Shown here one piece after another: positions 19,076-29,159 of a DNA stretch of 52,436 bases; the stretch's first letter is position 1; each line of letters begins with the position of its first letter. The notes below the pieces were generated by a model that was not told where the DNA came from, made no database searches, and saw nothing but the letters and a program-made list of their open reading frames with translations. The position numbers and the translations under genes were made by a program. This DNA comes from Spirogloea muscicola. Its lineage: Eukaryota > Streptophyta > Zygnematophyceae > Spirogloeales > Spirogloeaceae. Location: assembly GCA_009602725.1 (NCBI GenBank), contig WELB01000109.1, forward strand, positions 338,746 to 391,181. Direction: 5' to 3'.

Positions 19076-19609
19076 ATGCCTTCGCACTCTTCCAGTGCGC
19101 AGCAGAACCCTCCAGAGGGGGGAGAGCGGTCGGCTGCGGATGCAGCGCCTGCTGCGGATACAGCGCCTGCTGCGGATGCAGCGCCTGCTGCGGGGCGGCC
19201 GGCTGTGGATGCAGCGGCTGCTGCAGGGCCAGTGGCGAATGCACTGGTTGCTGCGGGGCAAGCCCTTGAGGGGCATGCCGAGCTGGGCGCCGAAGGCAAC
19301 GGCGGGTTGTCGGCGGGGGAGGTGCAGCGCATGGCCCTCCTCGTGCAGGACCTGGCGGCGGCTCAGCCTACCACGGACCCAGCTCAACACCGCCTCTATG
19401 CGAGGATCTGCGCGGAGCTTCGCAACCTACTCGTCGGGCTGCGCGCCGCGAAGCGGCACATGCAGGAGGTGGATGCCTTGCTGCACTTAGTGCGCAAGAG
19501 CGGCGGAGCCCCAGAGCATGGACTTGCTAGGGCTCATGCACCACGCCAGTTCTCGGGACAGGGTGACCGAGGCGGGTTGCAGTCGTGGCTGGACGAAATG
19601 GACGAATAG
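19076..19609 (+). pseudogene. A-4 gag, N-terminal half
   Basis: Begins MPSHSSSAQQNPPEGGERS. It then has an alanine-rich tandem stretch built of ADAAPAA/ADTAPAA units (about 19135-19200). The capsid-like part follows with LSAGEVQRMALLVQDLAAAQ and APRQFSGQGDRGGLQSWLDE. A TAG at 19607-19609 interrupts the frame, after which FECSNTDAEARVRLAVTYLS continues in phase. A deletion near 19745 shifts the frame again. Confidence 0.75.
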
Positions 19610-19817
19610 TTTGAGTGCTCCAACACGGACGCGGAGGCACGCGTGCGTCTCGCAGTGACTTACCTGTCAGGGGAACCACGGGAGTGGTGGGGTACCCTGA
19701 AGCAGAGTTCCACACCTGCGGAGTACAACCGTTGGAGCTTCTTCTGACTCTCTCATCTCGGTCTGTGGGGACCCGCACGCGGAGCTGCGTGCTCGCGATG
19801 AGCTTGACAAGCTCTTC

Positions 19818-20369
19818 ATGCAAGACGAGACACTCGAGGCCTATGAGACTTATGTGCGGCGTATCCGGCCGTTGTGGTCCAAGCTCCGCAAGGAGCCTAT
19901 GCGGCCTATTGATCAGTGCCAGCGGTTTAAGGCTGGACTGCCTTCCCGCATGCACAGCTGGGTCGCGATCGACTCCGCTACATCTGAGCCGGTCACAGAC
20001 TTCACGGAGATGGTGGAACTTGGCCGCAAGGTGCTCAGCACTACCGATATTGCTGGTCCCAGCAAGCGTCCCCAGCTTGAGGCAGGCGCATCTGAGGAAC
20101 CAGAGCGCGACATGAAGCGGTTCAGGCAGAACTCGTACGCTCGTCCAGGCGGCTTCCCCAAGCCGCGAGTGCAAGGCGCTGGCTGCTTTGAGTGCGGTGC
20201 CAAGACTCACTTGCTCAGGGACTGCCCGGAGGCAGATCAACCTTCTGCGAACCCACGTCCACAGCGCCCTATGGGCCGGGACTATGGGAACTACAAGGGC
20301 AAGCGTGAGTGCCTGACCCTTGCCTCCAATGCTGCAAATGGCTGCAAATGGCTATCTGAGCTGGCCTGA
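19818..20369 (+). pseudogene. A-4 gag, C-terminal half with zinc knuckle
   Basis: The frame carries YVRRIRPLWSKLRKEPMRPI, CQRFKAGLPSRMHSWVAIDS and the CCHC finger CFECGAKTHLLRDCP, followed by RPQRPMGRDYGNYKGKRECL. The last block is conserved at the gag end of A-1, A-3, E1 and M. It is 183 residues long and open, but separated from its start by a stop and a deletion. Confidence 0.8.
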
Positions 20370-20424
20370 GTGCTGTCAGACTGAAGAAAATTTGTTCTTC
20401 ATTTGCCATAGAAGCGCGGCGTGA

Positions 20425-21420
20425 TTGACCAAGCTCCGCTGGGGATGTCGTCGTTGTGCTCGCACGAGGCGGGACACCGGCTCCTTAGGCGTAGTTTTGA
20501 TGCCTAGGCCTATGACACACTATGCTTTTAAGGGGCTGGATGCTTTGGCACCGGCCACGATTCTCATAGACTCAGGGGGCTTTCGGCCTTTCTGTTTGGT
20601 GTGGTGTGGTTTTGTGTGCTCCGCTGACTTGACTTTACAAGCAGCTGGTTTGTACAGGCTGACATTGGCCGATGGCCCATTCACAATATCAGGCCCAAGT
20701 GCCTTTTTACGCCATGCGTTGGCTGCTGCATTGGATGTGCTATTGGGTGATGACAGGCTGTGTGCCACATCTGCATGCCTTGCTTTTGAACACCTTGTGT
20801 GTGAATGCTGCGGATTCACATGGCGGGGTTCTTGCTATGCTGCTGCACGAGAAATGCAATCCCAGGTCGAGAACCTGCTGCCGATGGGCTCCATTGAGCC
20901 ATCTTGCCATACAGAGCGCCTATCCTCTTTGTCAAAAGGAAGATTGGTCCTCTCCAGATGTGCATTGATTCTCAGTTTTTGCATCAGCAACATTCGCAAC
21001 GCCGTTGTGTTGGCTACCTTGACTGCTTCTTGAGGGCGGGCTGCAGGATTGCGTCCGACTCGTCAAGCTTCTCGGCAAACCTCGGCTGACCCTTATCAGC
21101 TGTACATGCGTGCCCGTAAAGGGTTTGTTTGTGCTTTGGTAGAGGGGCTTCTCAGCCCAGGTGGCTAACATTCCCGCGCTCCGCTACAAGTGGGGAGGAC
21201 GGCCGGAACCATATTCTCGCCGTGGTAGCCTTTATTGGGACCCTCTTGCAGGCTCAGAGCTGAGCTGGGCATTTCTTGGAAATTGGCCAGAGTCGCCAAA
21301 GGCTTATGCTGCCAAACATCGGAAGGATCTGTCCTTCCATGTTGGTGCTCAAGTGCTCCTGCGCACGGAGTACTATCTGATGAAGTGTCTCGGGTATGGG
21401 CCTGAGCACAAAACGTGAAA
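20425..21420 (+). pseudogene. A-4 pol remnant lacking RT palm, RNase H and integrase core
   Basis: In order: protease ALAPATILIDSGGFRPF (D-S-G kept); RT finger [20 protein letters not shown] and MCID; then, at about 20988, a direct jump to NIRN followed by [10 protein letters not shown]; then a second jump to the spacer KHRKDLSFHVGAQVLLRTEY; then chromodomain tail MKCLGYGPEHKT. So both the polymerase core and the catalytic integrase domain are absent. The first junction is close to the one in A-1. Confidence 0.7.
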
Positions 21421-22055
21421 ACCTGTGGTCAATTTGGCCAATTGTCCAGGTGACTGTTCTCTTGGTGTTCCCGAGGACGTGAACACCAGAGTGGGGAGGA
21501 ATGTAATGAACCAGCCGTCTGGTCAAGCCACATGGCTCTGTTGACATTACATGAGTGGCTATTAGGGCCAGGTGACCCGCCAGCAGGCGGGCTGGCTGGC
21601 TGGCTGCGCAAGTGTCCCGCACACAGACGGTTCCCGCCTTCCGCTGCGCATTGCGCTAGTGCTTCCTGGTGTATTGGGTTGGCTCCTCAACCCACTATGT
21701 TCGAACTCAATAAGGAGTTCTCTATTAATAGACGTGTTTAGAGCGTAATTCACCACAGCGCGCCTCTCTTTCGCGTGGGCTTTGATGACTTGGACCGCGT
21801 GCCCTGAGGCTGGTCTCAGCCCTACTTATAGTGCTTCATGTCCCACCCTCCCCAGGGGTCTCTGGGAGGCTCGCCTCAAGGACCACCTTCGAGAAGGCGG
21901 GCCTGACGAGGGGAATACGATCGTGAGGGCGGCGGCCCGCCCTACGCGGCGTGGTGCCGCCCTGCACGGTGCCGCCCTCCGCGGCGCGGCGCCGCCAGGC
22001 GCGTCACAGCGCCACACGCGTCACAGGCATGTCACCACGGGCCCGGCGGCCCGGT

Positions 22056-22056
22056 N
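22056..22056. other. Ambiguous base (N) at the left edge of A-1
   Basis: A single N lies five bases before the A-1 5' LTR. It hides the left target duplicate and the outer end of LTR-D. A second N lies at 28492. Confidence 0.95.
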
Positions 22057-23088
22057 CCTGTGTAATGAATCAGCCGTTTGGTTTAGCCACATGCTCTGTC
22101 GGCATTACATGACCGACTCTTTGGGACAAGTGGACCCGCCAGGTGGCGGGCTGGCTTGGCGCGCAAGGGCCCGCCCGGAGGTGAGTCCTGCCATTCGGAT
22201 ACCCCTCGATGATTCGCCCGTTCAAACGGAGGATCTTGGGCCCGCCGCAAGGCGGGCCTTGGGGCGACCCGCTCACACCCCTGGAAGGGGGGTGGCACGG
22301 GGAAGCACAAGGAGCCTTGGGGGCGGAGGCTCAACAATCAGTACGAGCCCGTGAAGCCCAGGAGCAGCCTCGCCGCTGCTCGCTGCCGCCGCCGCCGCAC
22401 CCCGCTGCGGGGCCTGCTGCGCCGGCCTGCGCCCAGGAGGTGGAGTCGCCGCCGGACGGCGCCGCCACAGGGCCTATCTTCCGCTGCGCGACGCGCTCCT
22501 GCTTTCACGTGTAGTGGGTTGACCTCTAAACCCCCTACGGCCGAACTGAACAAGGACTCCTCACCCTGACTGCATGTGTAGGGCGAGGTTCTCTACAATT
22601 TGGTATCAGAGGCGGTCTTGCATCCTGCGCTTGTGACTTCTTAAGCTCACTGCTGATGATGCAAGGATCACCTTGATGTGCTGGCCTGACTTTTTCTGTC
22701 AAAGTTGAAGTGCTTGCCAGACGTTGGTCCGTGAGGCTGCTCAACGGAAGCGCCAGGTGCGGAGTCATCCTTGCGCTGTGAGCCGGCGACCAACGCCAAA
22801 TTGCAGACTGACCCTTGGGACCACTTGCTGCGGTCGCCACTATTGAGGTGCGGCTGGAGCTTGCAGCCGTTGTGTGGTGAGGTCAGTCGTGTGGCCAGCA
22901 TCGTATGCGTCGATCTTGGTCATATCTGCGGCCGTCTGCTTTGCCTGCTGATTGAGGTGTGAGGTCGCGCGCTGCCTTGCTTGCTCGCTCGCTGGTGCAC
23001 CGAACTTGCGATGTCTTGTATTGCAGTATGGAGTGTGTGATTTGCTGACTGTCGGAGCTAACTGATCCCTCAGTGTCCTTCAGACAGC

Positions 23089-24680
23089 ATGACGTCGCAT
23101 ACGTCCAGTGCGCGATCGAGCCCTCCTCAAGCTGACCAGCGGCGCCGGGAGCAGGGTGCTGCCCTTCCCGGTGGCTCGGTGCCTTTGGGTCTGGTGTCCT
23201 GCTACCGTCTGCGATTGTCTATGTCCCTGCAGCGCTCCCAAGCGCTTGCTTTGCACCGCCGCGCTGGTCGCGCCCTTGCAGCAGCCTCTGGCTTGCGCAG
23301 CGGGATTGCTCTTCCTCCCCTCAGCTCATCTGACTTCCTACTGCTGACACGGGATTATTGAGGGCGCCCTGTCTGCCTAGCCTTTGGCTCCGTCATGAAC
23401 ACCTGTATGCATCTGGCTGGCATTTCACAGCCAATTCTTTCATATCAGCAGCCGCATTCTTCTCGGGAGGAAGAGCAGTCGCTGCTGCGACAGCGGCTGC
23501 TGCGGGGTTAGCTGCCCAGGCAGTGGCTGCTGCGGAGCACGCCCAAGCGGGGCAGGCCCAGGAGGGGCAGGCCCAGGCGGGGCAGGCCCAAGAGGGGCAG
23601 GGCGAGCTGGGAGCCGGAGGCCTGGAGGGCTTGTCGGCTGGGGACCTGCACCGAGTTGCACTCCTTACGGCGGACCTGGCAGAAGTCCAGGCTGCAATGG
23701 GCCCAGTTCGGAGGGGCTCTACCGCCTGCTGGAGCGCATGTGCGAGGAGCACCGAACAACCATCGCCCAGCGGGACAGCGGCATGCCCAAAAGACCAATG
23801 CTGCCATGCATAGGGTGCGCAAGAGCGCCGGCAACCCGCTGCATGGGCGCGCGACGGCCCACCCACCCCGCCAGTTCACCGGACAGGACGATCGCGGTGG
23901 GCGCAGTCTTGGCTCAGCGGAATGGCGGAGTGGTTCGACACCAAGGAGGCGGACGCGACGGCATGGGTGTCGCTGGCGGCGACATACCTCGCGTGGGAGC
24001 CTCGGGAGTGGTGGGACTCCATCAAGAAGGCCAAGACGCCGGCCGAGTACAACGACTGGGCGTTCTTCGCTGAGCAGCTGATGTCGGCGTACGGCGATCC
24101 ACATGCGGAGCTGCGAGTCCGTGACGAGTTGGATGCCCTCCGCATGGGGAGCGAGCGAAGCGCTGACTTCGAGCCTTACGTCCGTCGCTTCAGGCTGCTC
24201 ATCTCCAAGCTGCGGAGTGAGCCTATTATGCAAGCCAGTGACAAATGTCAGAGATTTAAGGCTGGGCTGCCTTTTGAGATGCGTTCGTGGGTGGCGACGG
24301 ACCCCGCTACCACCAAGGCGTTCACGGACCTGTCCAAGATGGTCGAGCATGCCAGGAAGGTGGTCAGCACGCCAGATCTGGGGCGTGGCAAGCGTCCATT
24401 GCTGGAAGCAGACAGGTCGGCGGAGCCAGACCGCAGCAAGAAGCGGTTCCACCCTAAGGAGGGTCAGAACGCTCGTCCCCACGGCAGCTTCCACAAGCCA
24501 CGCGTGGCAGGTGAAGACGGCTTCCAGAGCCGCATGAGCCAGGTGGTGACTGCTATGTGGCGAGAAGGGCCACCAAATTCGGGACTGCCCGGCGGCAGGA
24601 CCCGTCATCGCGGCCACGTCCACAGCGCCCTATGGGCCGGGGCAACGGCAATTTCAAGGGCAAGCGTGAGTGCCTGACTG
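23089..24680 (+). pseudogene. A-1 gag, interrupted
   Basis: Begins MTSHTSSARSSPPQADQRRR; gag sequence stops near 23155 where a non-LTR-like fragment enters, and resumes near 23455. The repeat-rich segment after it is EHAQAGQAQEGQAQAGQAQE (23538-23600), a different repeat from that in A-2 to A-4. The capsid part (from 23922) has EPREWWDSIKKAKTPAEYND and FKAGLPFEMRSWVATDPATT. The zinc knuckle near 24550-24590 is frameshifted: the second half CGEKGHQIRDCP is there but the first cysteine is out of phase. Confidence 0.75.
23160..23455 (+). mobile_element. Non-LTR-like insertion in A-1 gag (copy L7)
   Basis: The frame reads YRLRLSMSLQRSQALALHRR, then AGRALAAASGLRSG, and ends LLTRDY with the stop at 23359-23361. 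The 3'-UTR carries the hairpin GGCTGGCATTTCACAGCC (23415-23432). Gag sequence stops and resumes on either side. The target duplicate could not be identified with confidence. Confidence 0.6.
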
Positions 24681-24849
24681 ACCCATGCCTCTGGGGGTTG
24701 CCCACCATGACTTGCAAGCGGCTGCTGATATTGATCTGAGCTGGCCTGAATGCCGTCGCGCTGAAGAAATGCTGTGCTTCATTTTGCTGCAGAAGCGCGG
24801 CGTGACTGATCGAGCTCCGCTGGGGATGGCGCTGTTGTGCTCGCACAAG

Positions 24850-25004
24850 AAGAAAGAGTTCGCCCATTGAGGATAGGGGCTGGAACAGCCAGCCCAAAAA
24901 AGAATGGACAAAGTACGAGAAGGGAGCCAGGGAAGCGCTAAGTAAAACAAGCACAAGAAGAAACAAAGCAGCTACGAATGACTCAGTAACTCCTGCTGAG
25001 CAGC
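24850..25004 (-). mobile_element. 155-bp non-LTR-like 3' end with 8-bp TSD (copy L8)
   Basis: CGCACAAG is present at 24842-24849 and 25005-25012, flanking 155 bp inserted in the A-1 pol leader. On minus the insert encodes only the last residues LLSRSY and stop, then the 3'-UTR with CTTCTCGTACTTTGTCCATT and the GGGCTGG hairpin (24877-24895). This fixes the 3' end of the element family and shows that its UTR alone was copied with a target duplication. There is no poly(A) tail. Confidence 0.75.
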
Positions 25005-25079
25005 CGCACAAGCCGGAACACAGGCTCCTTAGGCGTAGTGTCCATGCTGCTCAGTGAAGGCCTTACCCAACCGCGGTTA

Positions 25080-25380
25080 GGTCTTACGTCGCTCGCACGC
25101 CATTCCTTGCATTGTCCACGGGGGACAAATTATGCTGTTTGAGGGCTGGTTGCTGCGGCACCAGCAAAATTCCTCCTAAACTCAGGGGCCTCAAAGTCCT
25201 TTGTGAGTAGGGAATTGGTGTGCTCCGCTGGCTTGCGTTTGCAGGCAGACGCTCTATCTAGAGTGACATTGGCCGATGGCTACCCAACCAATGTGCTGGG
25301 TTTGTGCAAGGTCCCCATTTGCATCCAACATTATAAAGCCGAGGTGCTTTATACGCTATTGCGTTGACCGTCTCACTTGA
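25080..25380 (+). pseudogene. A-1 protease
   Basis: The sequence reads APAKFLLNSGASKSFVSREL, then VCSAGLRLQADALSRVTLAD. The catalytic aspartate of D-S-G-A is replaced by asparagine, so the protease is inactive as written. The upstream RTPFL and [11 protein letters not shown] sequences are broken by frameshifts. Confidence 0.7.
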
Positions 25381-25559
25381 TGTGATATTGGTAAATAATT
25401 GGCTTTGTGCCACATCACCTTGACTTTGAACGCCGGACTTGCACTGTACAACGTGGCGCACGGCACCTTGTCCTTTGCAAGCAGCTTACCTGTGCACCGC
25501 CGCTGGCAGCAGGGGCTTCCATTCTGCTGTCCGCCATGCAGATGAAGCGATTGATTCAC

Positions 25560-26080
25560 AAAAACATTGTCCGGATGGCATTTATTGTGTTGGTGGCCTT
25601 TAAATGACGAGTTTAAGCATGATTTGTGTCTGAATGCTGCGGATTCACATGGCGGGGTTCTTGGTATGCTCGTGGACGAGTTCTCGGATGTGTTTCCCGA
25701 CTCTCTTCCGGCTGGTCTACCTCCTCACCGAGGTAGGTGTGGCTCATACAATGAGCCACACCTAATGTCAGTCGCCATACGCAGCACCCATTCTCTTTGT
25801 CATGAGGAAGGATGGCATTCTACGGATGTGCATTGCTTACCGGGCTTTTAATATGTTTACCATCAAGAACCGTCGCAACATTCGCGGGCCTGATGCGTTG
25901 GCTGCCTTGACTGCGTCTGGAGTGCGGGCTGCAAAACTGCGTCCGACTCGTCAAGCTTCTCGGCAATCCACGGCTGACCTCTCTGAGCTCTACGTCCGTA
26001 TCCGTCAAGGGCATGGCAAAGACTCATGGTTTGCTGAAGCCGCGAACGTAAGCACCCTCACTGATGACAGAGGCTTGTAG
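25560..26080 (+). pseudogene. A-1 RT finger fused to post-RNase-H segment
   Basis: The RT lead-in has [36 protein letters not shown] and TIKNR. At about 25873 this passes without stop or frame change into [20 protein letters not shown] and [20 protein letters not shown], which belongs after RNase H. The whole palm with YxDD, the thumb and RNase H are missing (about 1.5 kb in an intact chromovirus, by family knowledge). Confidence 0.75.
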
Positions 26081-26925
26081 TGGCAAGACGAATTTTGGTC
26101 CCGGACTGCAATGCCTTGCGCACTGACATAATGCAGGAGGTGCATGAAACGCGTTATAGTGGTCATCTCGGAGTGAGCAAATCGCAAAAGGCTGTGCGAC
26201 GCCTCTTTTGGTCACAGGGCTTTTCAGCCCAGGTGCGCGCTTTTGTGGTCAGCTGTGCCACATACCAGCGTAGTAAGGCAACCTCTGGCAGGCCTGCCGG
26301 ATTACTTCAGCCTTTGCAGATTCCGGAGCGGAATTGGTCTGATGTAAGTGTGGATTTCCTCACACAATTGCCTAAGACACGAAACGGCTATAATGCCATT
26401 GTCGTCTTTGTGGATCGCTTGAGTGAAATTGTGCATTTTGCTCCCACAACTACGCGGATTTCGGCAAAGGGTTTCGCTGGCAACTCTGTGGATAAGGTGT
26501 GGAAGCTGCATGGAGTACCTGCGAGGTTGGTCTCGGACCGCGATCCTCGCTTTACAGGTCACTTCTGCAAGGAAAATTGCAAGCTTCTCGCCAGGAACCA
26601 GGCCATGTCCACAGTCTTCCATCCACAAATTGATGGCCAAACCGAGCGAATGAGTCGAGTTCTCGAGGACATGTTGAGGCACTTCGTCAAACCCAGCCAG
26701 ACTGACTGGCATGAGTATTTGGCTCCAGCTGGATATGCTGTGCACAATGCCTACCATGCGTCCACAGGAGACTCCATTCATCCTCGACTATGGTCAGCAT
26801 CCTCAAGCTCCACTTCAGGTGGGGAGACTGGATGGGTTCCCACCGCGGTGCCTTTACTGGGACTCTCTTGGAGGCGAGCTCAGAGACGAGCTCGGCAATT
26901 GTTGGGAATTGCTCAGAGTCGCTAG
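26080..26925 (+). pseudogene. A-1 integrase, nearly complete
   Basis: A 281-residue open frame. The HHCC finger is HETRYSGH ... SCATYQRSK, in which the second cysteine is tyrosine. The catalytic core has SVDFLTQLPKTRNGYNAIVV (first Asp), LVSDRDPRFTGHF (second Asp) and HPQIDGQTERMSRVLEDMLR (Glu). The three catalytic acidic residues are therefore present. Past the core the frame drifts, and sequence resembling SWRRAQRRARQLLGIAQSR ends it. The zinc finger change alone may disable it. Confidence 0.8.
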
Positions 26926-26934
26926 AAGGCTTAT

Positions 26935-27019
26935 GCTGACAACTGAGTATCTGGTGAAGTGGCTCAGGTATGGGCCTGAGCACAACACGTGGGAGCTTGC
27001 GGCCAATTTGGCAAATTGA
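26935..27019 (+). pseudogene. A-1 chromodomain remnant
   Basis: Only TTEYLVKWLRYGPEHNTWEL and AANLAN remain, joined directly to the integrase spacer. The first beta strand and aromatic residue of the chromodomain are deleted. Frame 26711-27019 ends in TGA. Confidence 0.7.
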
Positions 27020-27696
27020 CCCGATACTCTCAGGGAATACCTGGCAAAGGTTGGTAATTCTCCGAGGCTTGATAGAGGCAGCAGCCGTCGGGCGTTGATC
27101 CCTGTTGACTATTTTCTCGTGGTTCCCGAGGACGTGAACAACAAAGTGGGGAGGTATGTAATGAAGCAGCCGTTTGGTTAAGCCACATGGCTCTGTCGGC
27201 ATTACATAACCGACTCTCTTTGGGACAAGTGGACCCGCCACGTGGCGGGCTGGCTTGGCGCGCAAGGGCCCGCCCGGAGGTGGGTCCCGCCATTCGAAAT
27301 ACCCCTCAGTGATTCGCCCGTTCAAACGGAGGATCTTGGGCCCGCCGCAAGGCGGCCTTGGGGCGACCCGCTCACACCCCTGGAGGGGTGGTGGCACGGG
27401 GAAGCACAAGGATCCTTGGGGGCGGAGGCTCAACAATCAGGTCAAGCCCGTGAAGCTCGGGAGCAGCCTTGCCGCTGCTCGCCGCCGCAGCCGCCGCCGC
27501 ACTCCGCTGCGGGGCCTGCTGCGCCGGCCTGCGCCCAGGAGGTGGAGTCGCCGCCGGACGGCGCCGCCACAGGGCCTATCTTCCGCTGCACGACGCGCTA
27601 CTGCTTTCACAAGTAGATAGTTGACCTTTAAACCCCCTACGGCCGAACTGAACAAGGACTCCTCACCCTGACTGAGGTAGGGCGAGGTTCTCTACA

Positions 27697-27996
27697 CCCT
27701 ATGTCCGAAACCCAATTAGGACGTTCTGACCCTAAATGTGTGTTTATAGGGTTAGGAAATTTATGTGCGCTGTGCGCATTGGCGTTCATCTGTAAGAGAA
27801 TTGTCTCCAAAACACCCTGTGTCCGAAATCCAAACAGGACGTTCTGACTCTAGATGTGTGTTTAGGGATAGGAACGTTATGTGCGCTGTGTGCGTTGGCG
27901 TTCATCTGTAAGAGAATTGTCTCCAAAACACCCTGTGTCCGAAATCCAAACAGGACGTTCTGACCCTAAGTGTGTGTCTAGGGATAGAACGTTACA
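27697..27996 (+). repeat. LTR-B tail in tandem 116-bp units
   Basis: Two full units start at 27761 and 27877 (period 116) with TTATGTGCGCTGTG, and each carries CTGTGTCCGAAATCCAAACA and GGACGTTCTGAC. A partial third unit precedes them (27697-27760). The last unit ends GAACGTTACA, a normal LTR-B end. Amplification of a U5-like block within an LTR is unusual. Confidence 0.75.
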
Positions 27997-28330
27997 TGCG
28001 GCGGCTGGGGCTGCAGGCACAGGACCTGCGGCTGCGGCCTTTCTCAATTAAGACGGCGACGGGAGGCGTCTCGGCAGGGTTGCGGCAGACGCGGAAGTTA
28101 ATCAATATAACCCTAAACCAGGTAGCATCGACGAGGTGAGCCTGCACCTTCGCTGCTTGCTGATTGAGGCCACGACTTACGACGCGTTGCTGGGAGCGGA
28201 GTTTCTATATCCTCTCGGCGTGAGCGTGGACCTCTGGGAAGAGGTGGGGAGCTACCGCCCGGGCTATGCATGCGGAGAGGAGAGGAAGGTTGAGTACCCG
28301 CTGCGGCTGGTAGCTGCAGCAAAGTCAGAG
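27997..28330 (+). pseudogene. C-terminal part of a retroviral-type protease (element J)
   Basis: One frame has SIKTATGGVSAGL followed by a frameshift, then DEVSLHLRCLLIEATTYDAL and LGAEFLYPLGVSVDLWEE. This is the flap-to-C-terminal half of an aspartic protease (the LLGAEFL element with a following hydrophobic strand). It lacks the active-site Asp. It starts directly after the LTR-B end and is in the right phase to follow the protease start that ends at 13715. Confidence 0.6.
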
Positions 28331-29080
28331 GTGGCATTCGCATGCCACGGCAAAGCGGCGTCGATGGGCTGCGATATGCTGGCCATGCCGCAGGCGGAAG
28401 GCGGCCCACGCCTTTATCAGCCATGCAGCCGGGAGCAGCGGTTGCTGGTCATGGGGCCCAGCAGCAGGAGGCTGGGGGGGGGGCCCGCGTANGCTCCACC
28501 GCGGCGGACCAGGCGGTGGTCCGGTGGTGCAGCGAGTCGCTGCAGCACCTGTGGCGATGGCAGCAGGATGGGTGGTGGTCCGGCGGGGCAGCGAGGCGTT
28601 GCGAAGGAGGATGAGCCACGCGGAGCGTGGAGCGGTAGCCGCCGTCTTAAGAATGCGGGGGCAGCGCATAGCCTGGCCGCCGTTAAGGACGGATTTTCCA
28701 GGTCGTACTGTCGCCCTGGAGCCTCGCAGCAGTTGCTAGTCCCTGCCACTAGAGATGCCGTTGTTGACACGCGAAGCCGGTCCTGGGGCCGGTGGCACGG
28801 TCACGACAGCCACTGCTCCGAGGCCTGTGCCAGGTGGAGTCCTCTCAGCCAATGCTGGGGGTGAGCGAGGCGGGTGAGCGAGGCGGGTGGCGTGACGGCC
28901 ACCTTCTGCGTGGGACGAAGGATGTCGGGGAGCCAATGGTGGGCTTGGTCGACCCAGAGCGCTGGTGGTGATCTGCGAGGAGCGTGGGAGCTCTTCTGTG
29001 CGTGGGAGGCGCTGCGCATTGCGGAGTCGTAGTTAGGATGCTTAACTCCCGGGGAAGCAGCTGCCTAGATTCCAGGCAGC
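28331..29080. other. GC-rich low-complexity region, no gene assigned
   Basis: Glycine-, serine- or proline-rich frames exist on both strands but none shows a known motif. An N at 28492 lies in a G-run, a likely sequencing problem. A G8 run at 29083-29092 precedes TGTGGTGATG and could be a purine tract and LTR start of J, which is unproven. Confidence 0.35.
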
Positions 29081-29089
29081 TGGGAGGGG

Positions 29090-29152
29090 GGGGTGTGGTG
29101 ATGCTTCTTGCCACATTTTTTGCATGTCTGCTCATTACCTGGTAGTGAGGTC
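29090..29152 (-). pseudogene. Start of element G gag
   Basis: Reading left from an ATG at about 29152 on minus gives MTSLPGNEQTCKKCGKKHHH, a short peptide with a cysteine pair and histidines, then proline. It lies 27 bp inside the LTR-G end. Gag function is inferred from position only. Confidence 0.35.
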
Positions 29153-29159
29153 ATGCAGG

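Larger units (their letters stand above)
17947..21757 (+). mobile_element. Element A-4: internally deleted chromovirus with TSD GCGCG
   Basis: The 5' LTR is 17947-18595 and the 3' LTR 21502-21757. GCGCG flanks the element at 17942-17946 and 21758-21762. The primer site TGGTATCAGAGG is at 18598-18609 and the purine tract GTGGGGAGGAA at 21491-21501. The internal region is only 2.9 kb. Gag is present, while pol is reduced to protease, a stump of RT, a post-RNase-H segment and an integrase-chromodomain tail. The 3' LTR is about 390 bp shorter than the 5' LTR because of an internal deletion. Confidence 0.85.
17624..22055 (-). mobile_element. 5' LTR-D of H1, interrupted by element A-4
   Basis: The LTR runs from the primer site at 17624 to an unresolved base at 22056. 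The pieces 17624-17946 and 21758-22055 align in series with the solo LTR-D at 9375-11364, including GACGAGCTGCGGCAGCAGGC and CGCCTCAAGG. The outer (5') end is lost at the N. Because gag H1 lies downstream of this LTR's primer site, LTR-D and the H-type gag belong to one family. Confidence 0.7.
22061..27696 (+). mobile_element. Element A-1: chromovirus with paired LTRs, lacking RT core
   Basis: The 5' LTR is 22061-22597 (starts TGTAATGAATCAGCCGTTTG, ends TTCTCTACA) and the 3' LTR 27157-27696. The primer site TGGTATCAGAGG is at 22601-22612 and the purine tract AGTGGGGAGG at 27145-27154. Total 5.6 kb. It keeps gag, protease, integrase and a chromodomain remnant, but RT is cut after the finger and RNase H is missing. 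It carries two insertions of the non-LTR-like family (about 23155-23455 and 24850-25004). Target duplicates cannot be confirmed because of the N at 22056. Confidence 0.85.

Noticed and set aside
22061-27696. Target-site duplication for A-1
   Set aside because: The left 5 bp include the unresolved N (NCCTG) and the right 5 bp are CCCTA; no match can be claimed.
28136-28864. A 242-codon plus-strand frame taken as one gene
   Set aside because: Only the first 60 or so codons are protease-like; the rest is low-complexity and contains an ambiguous base, so a single intact gene is not supported.
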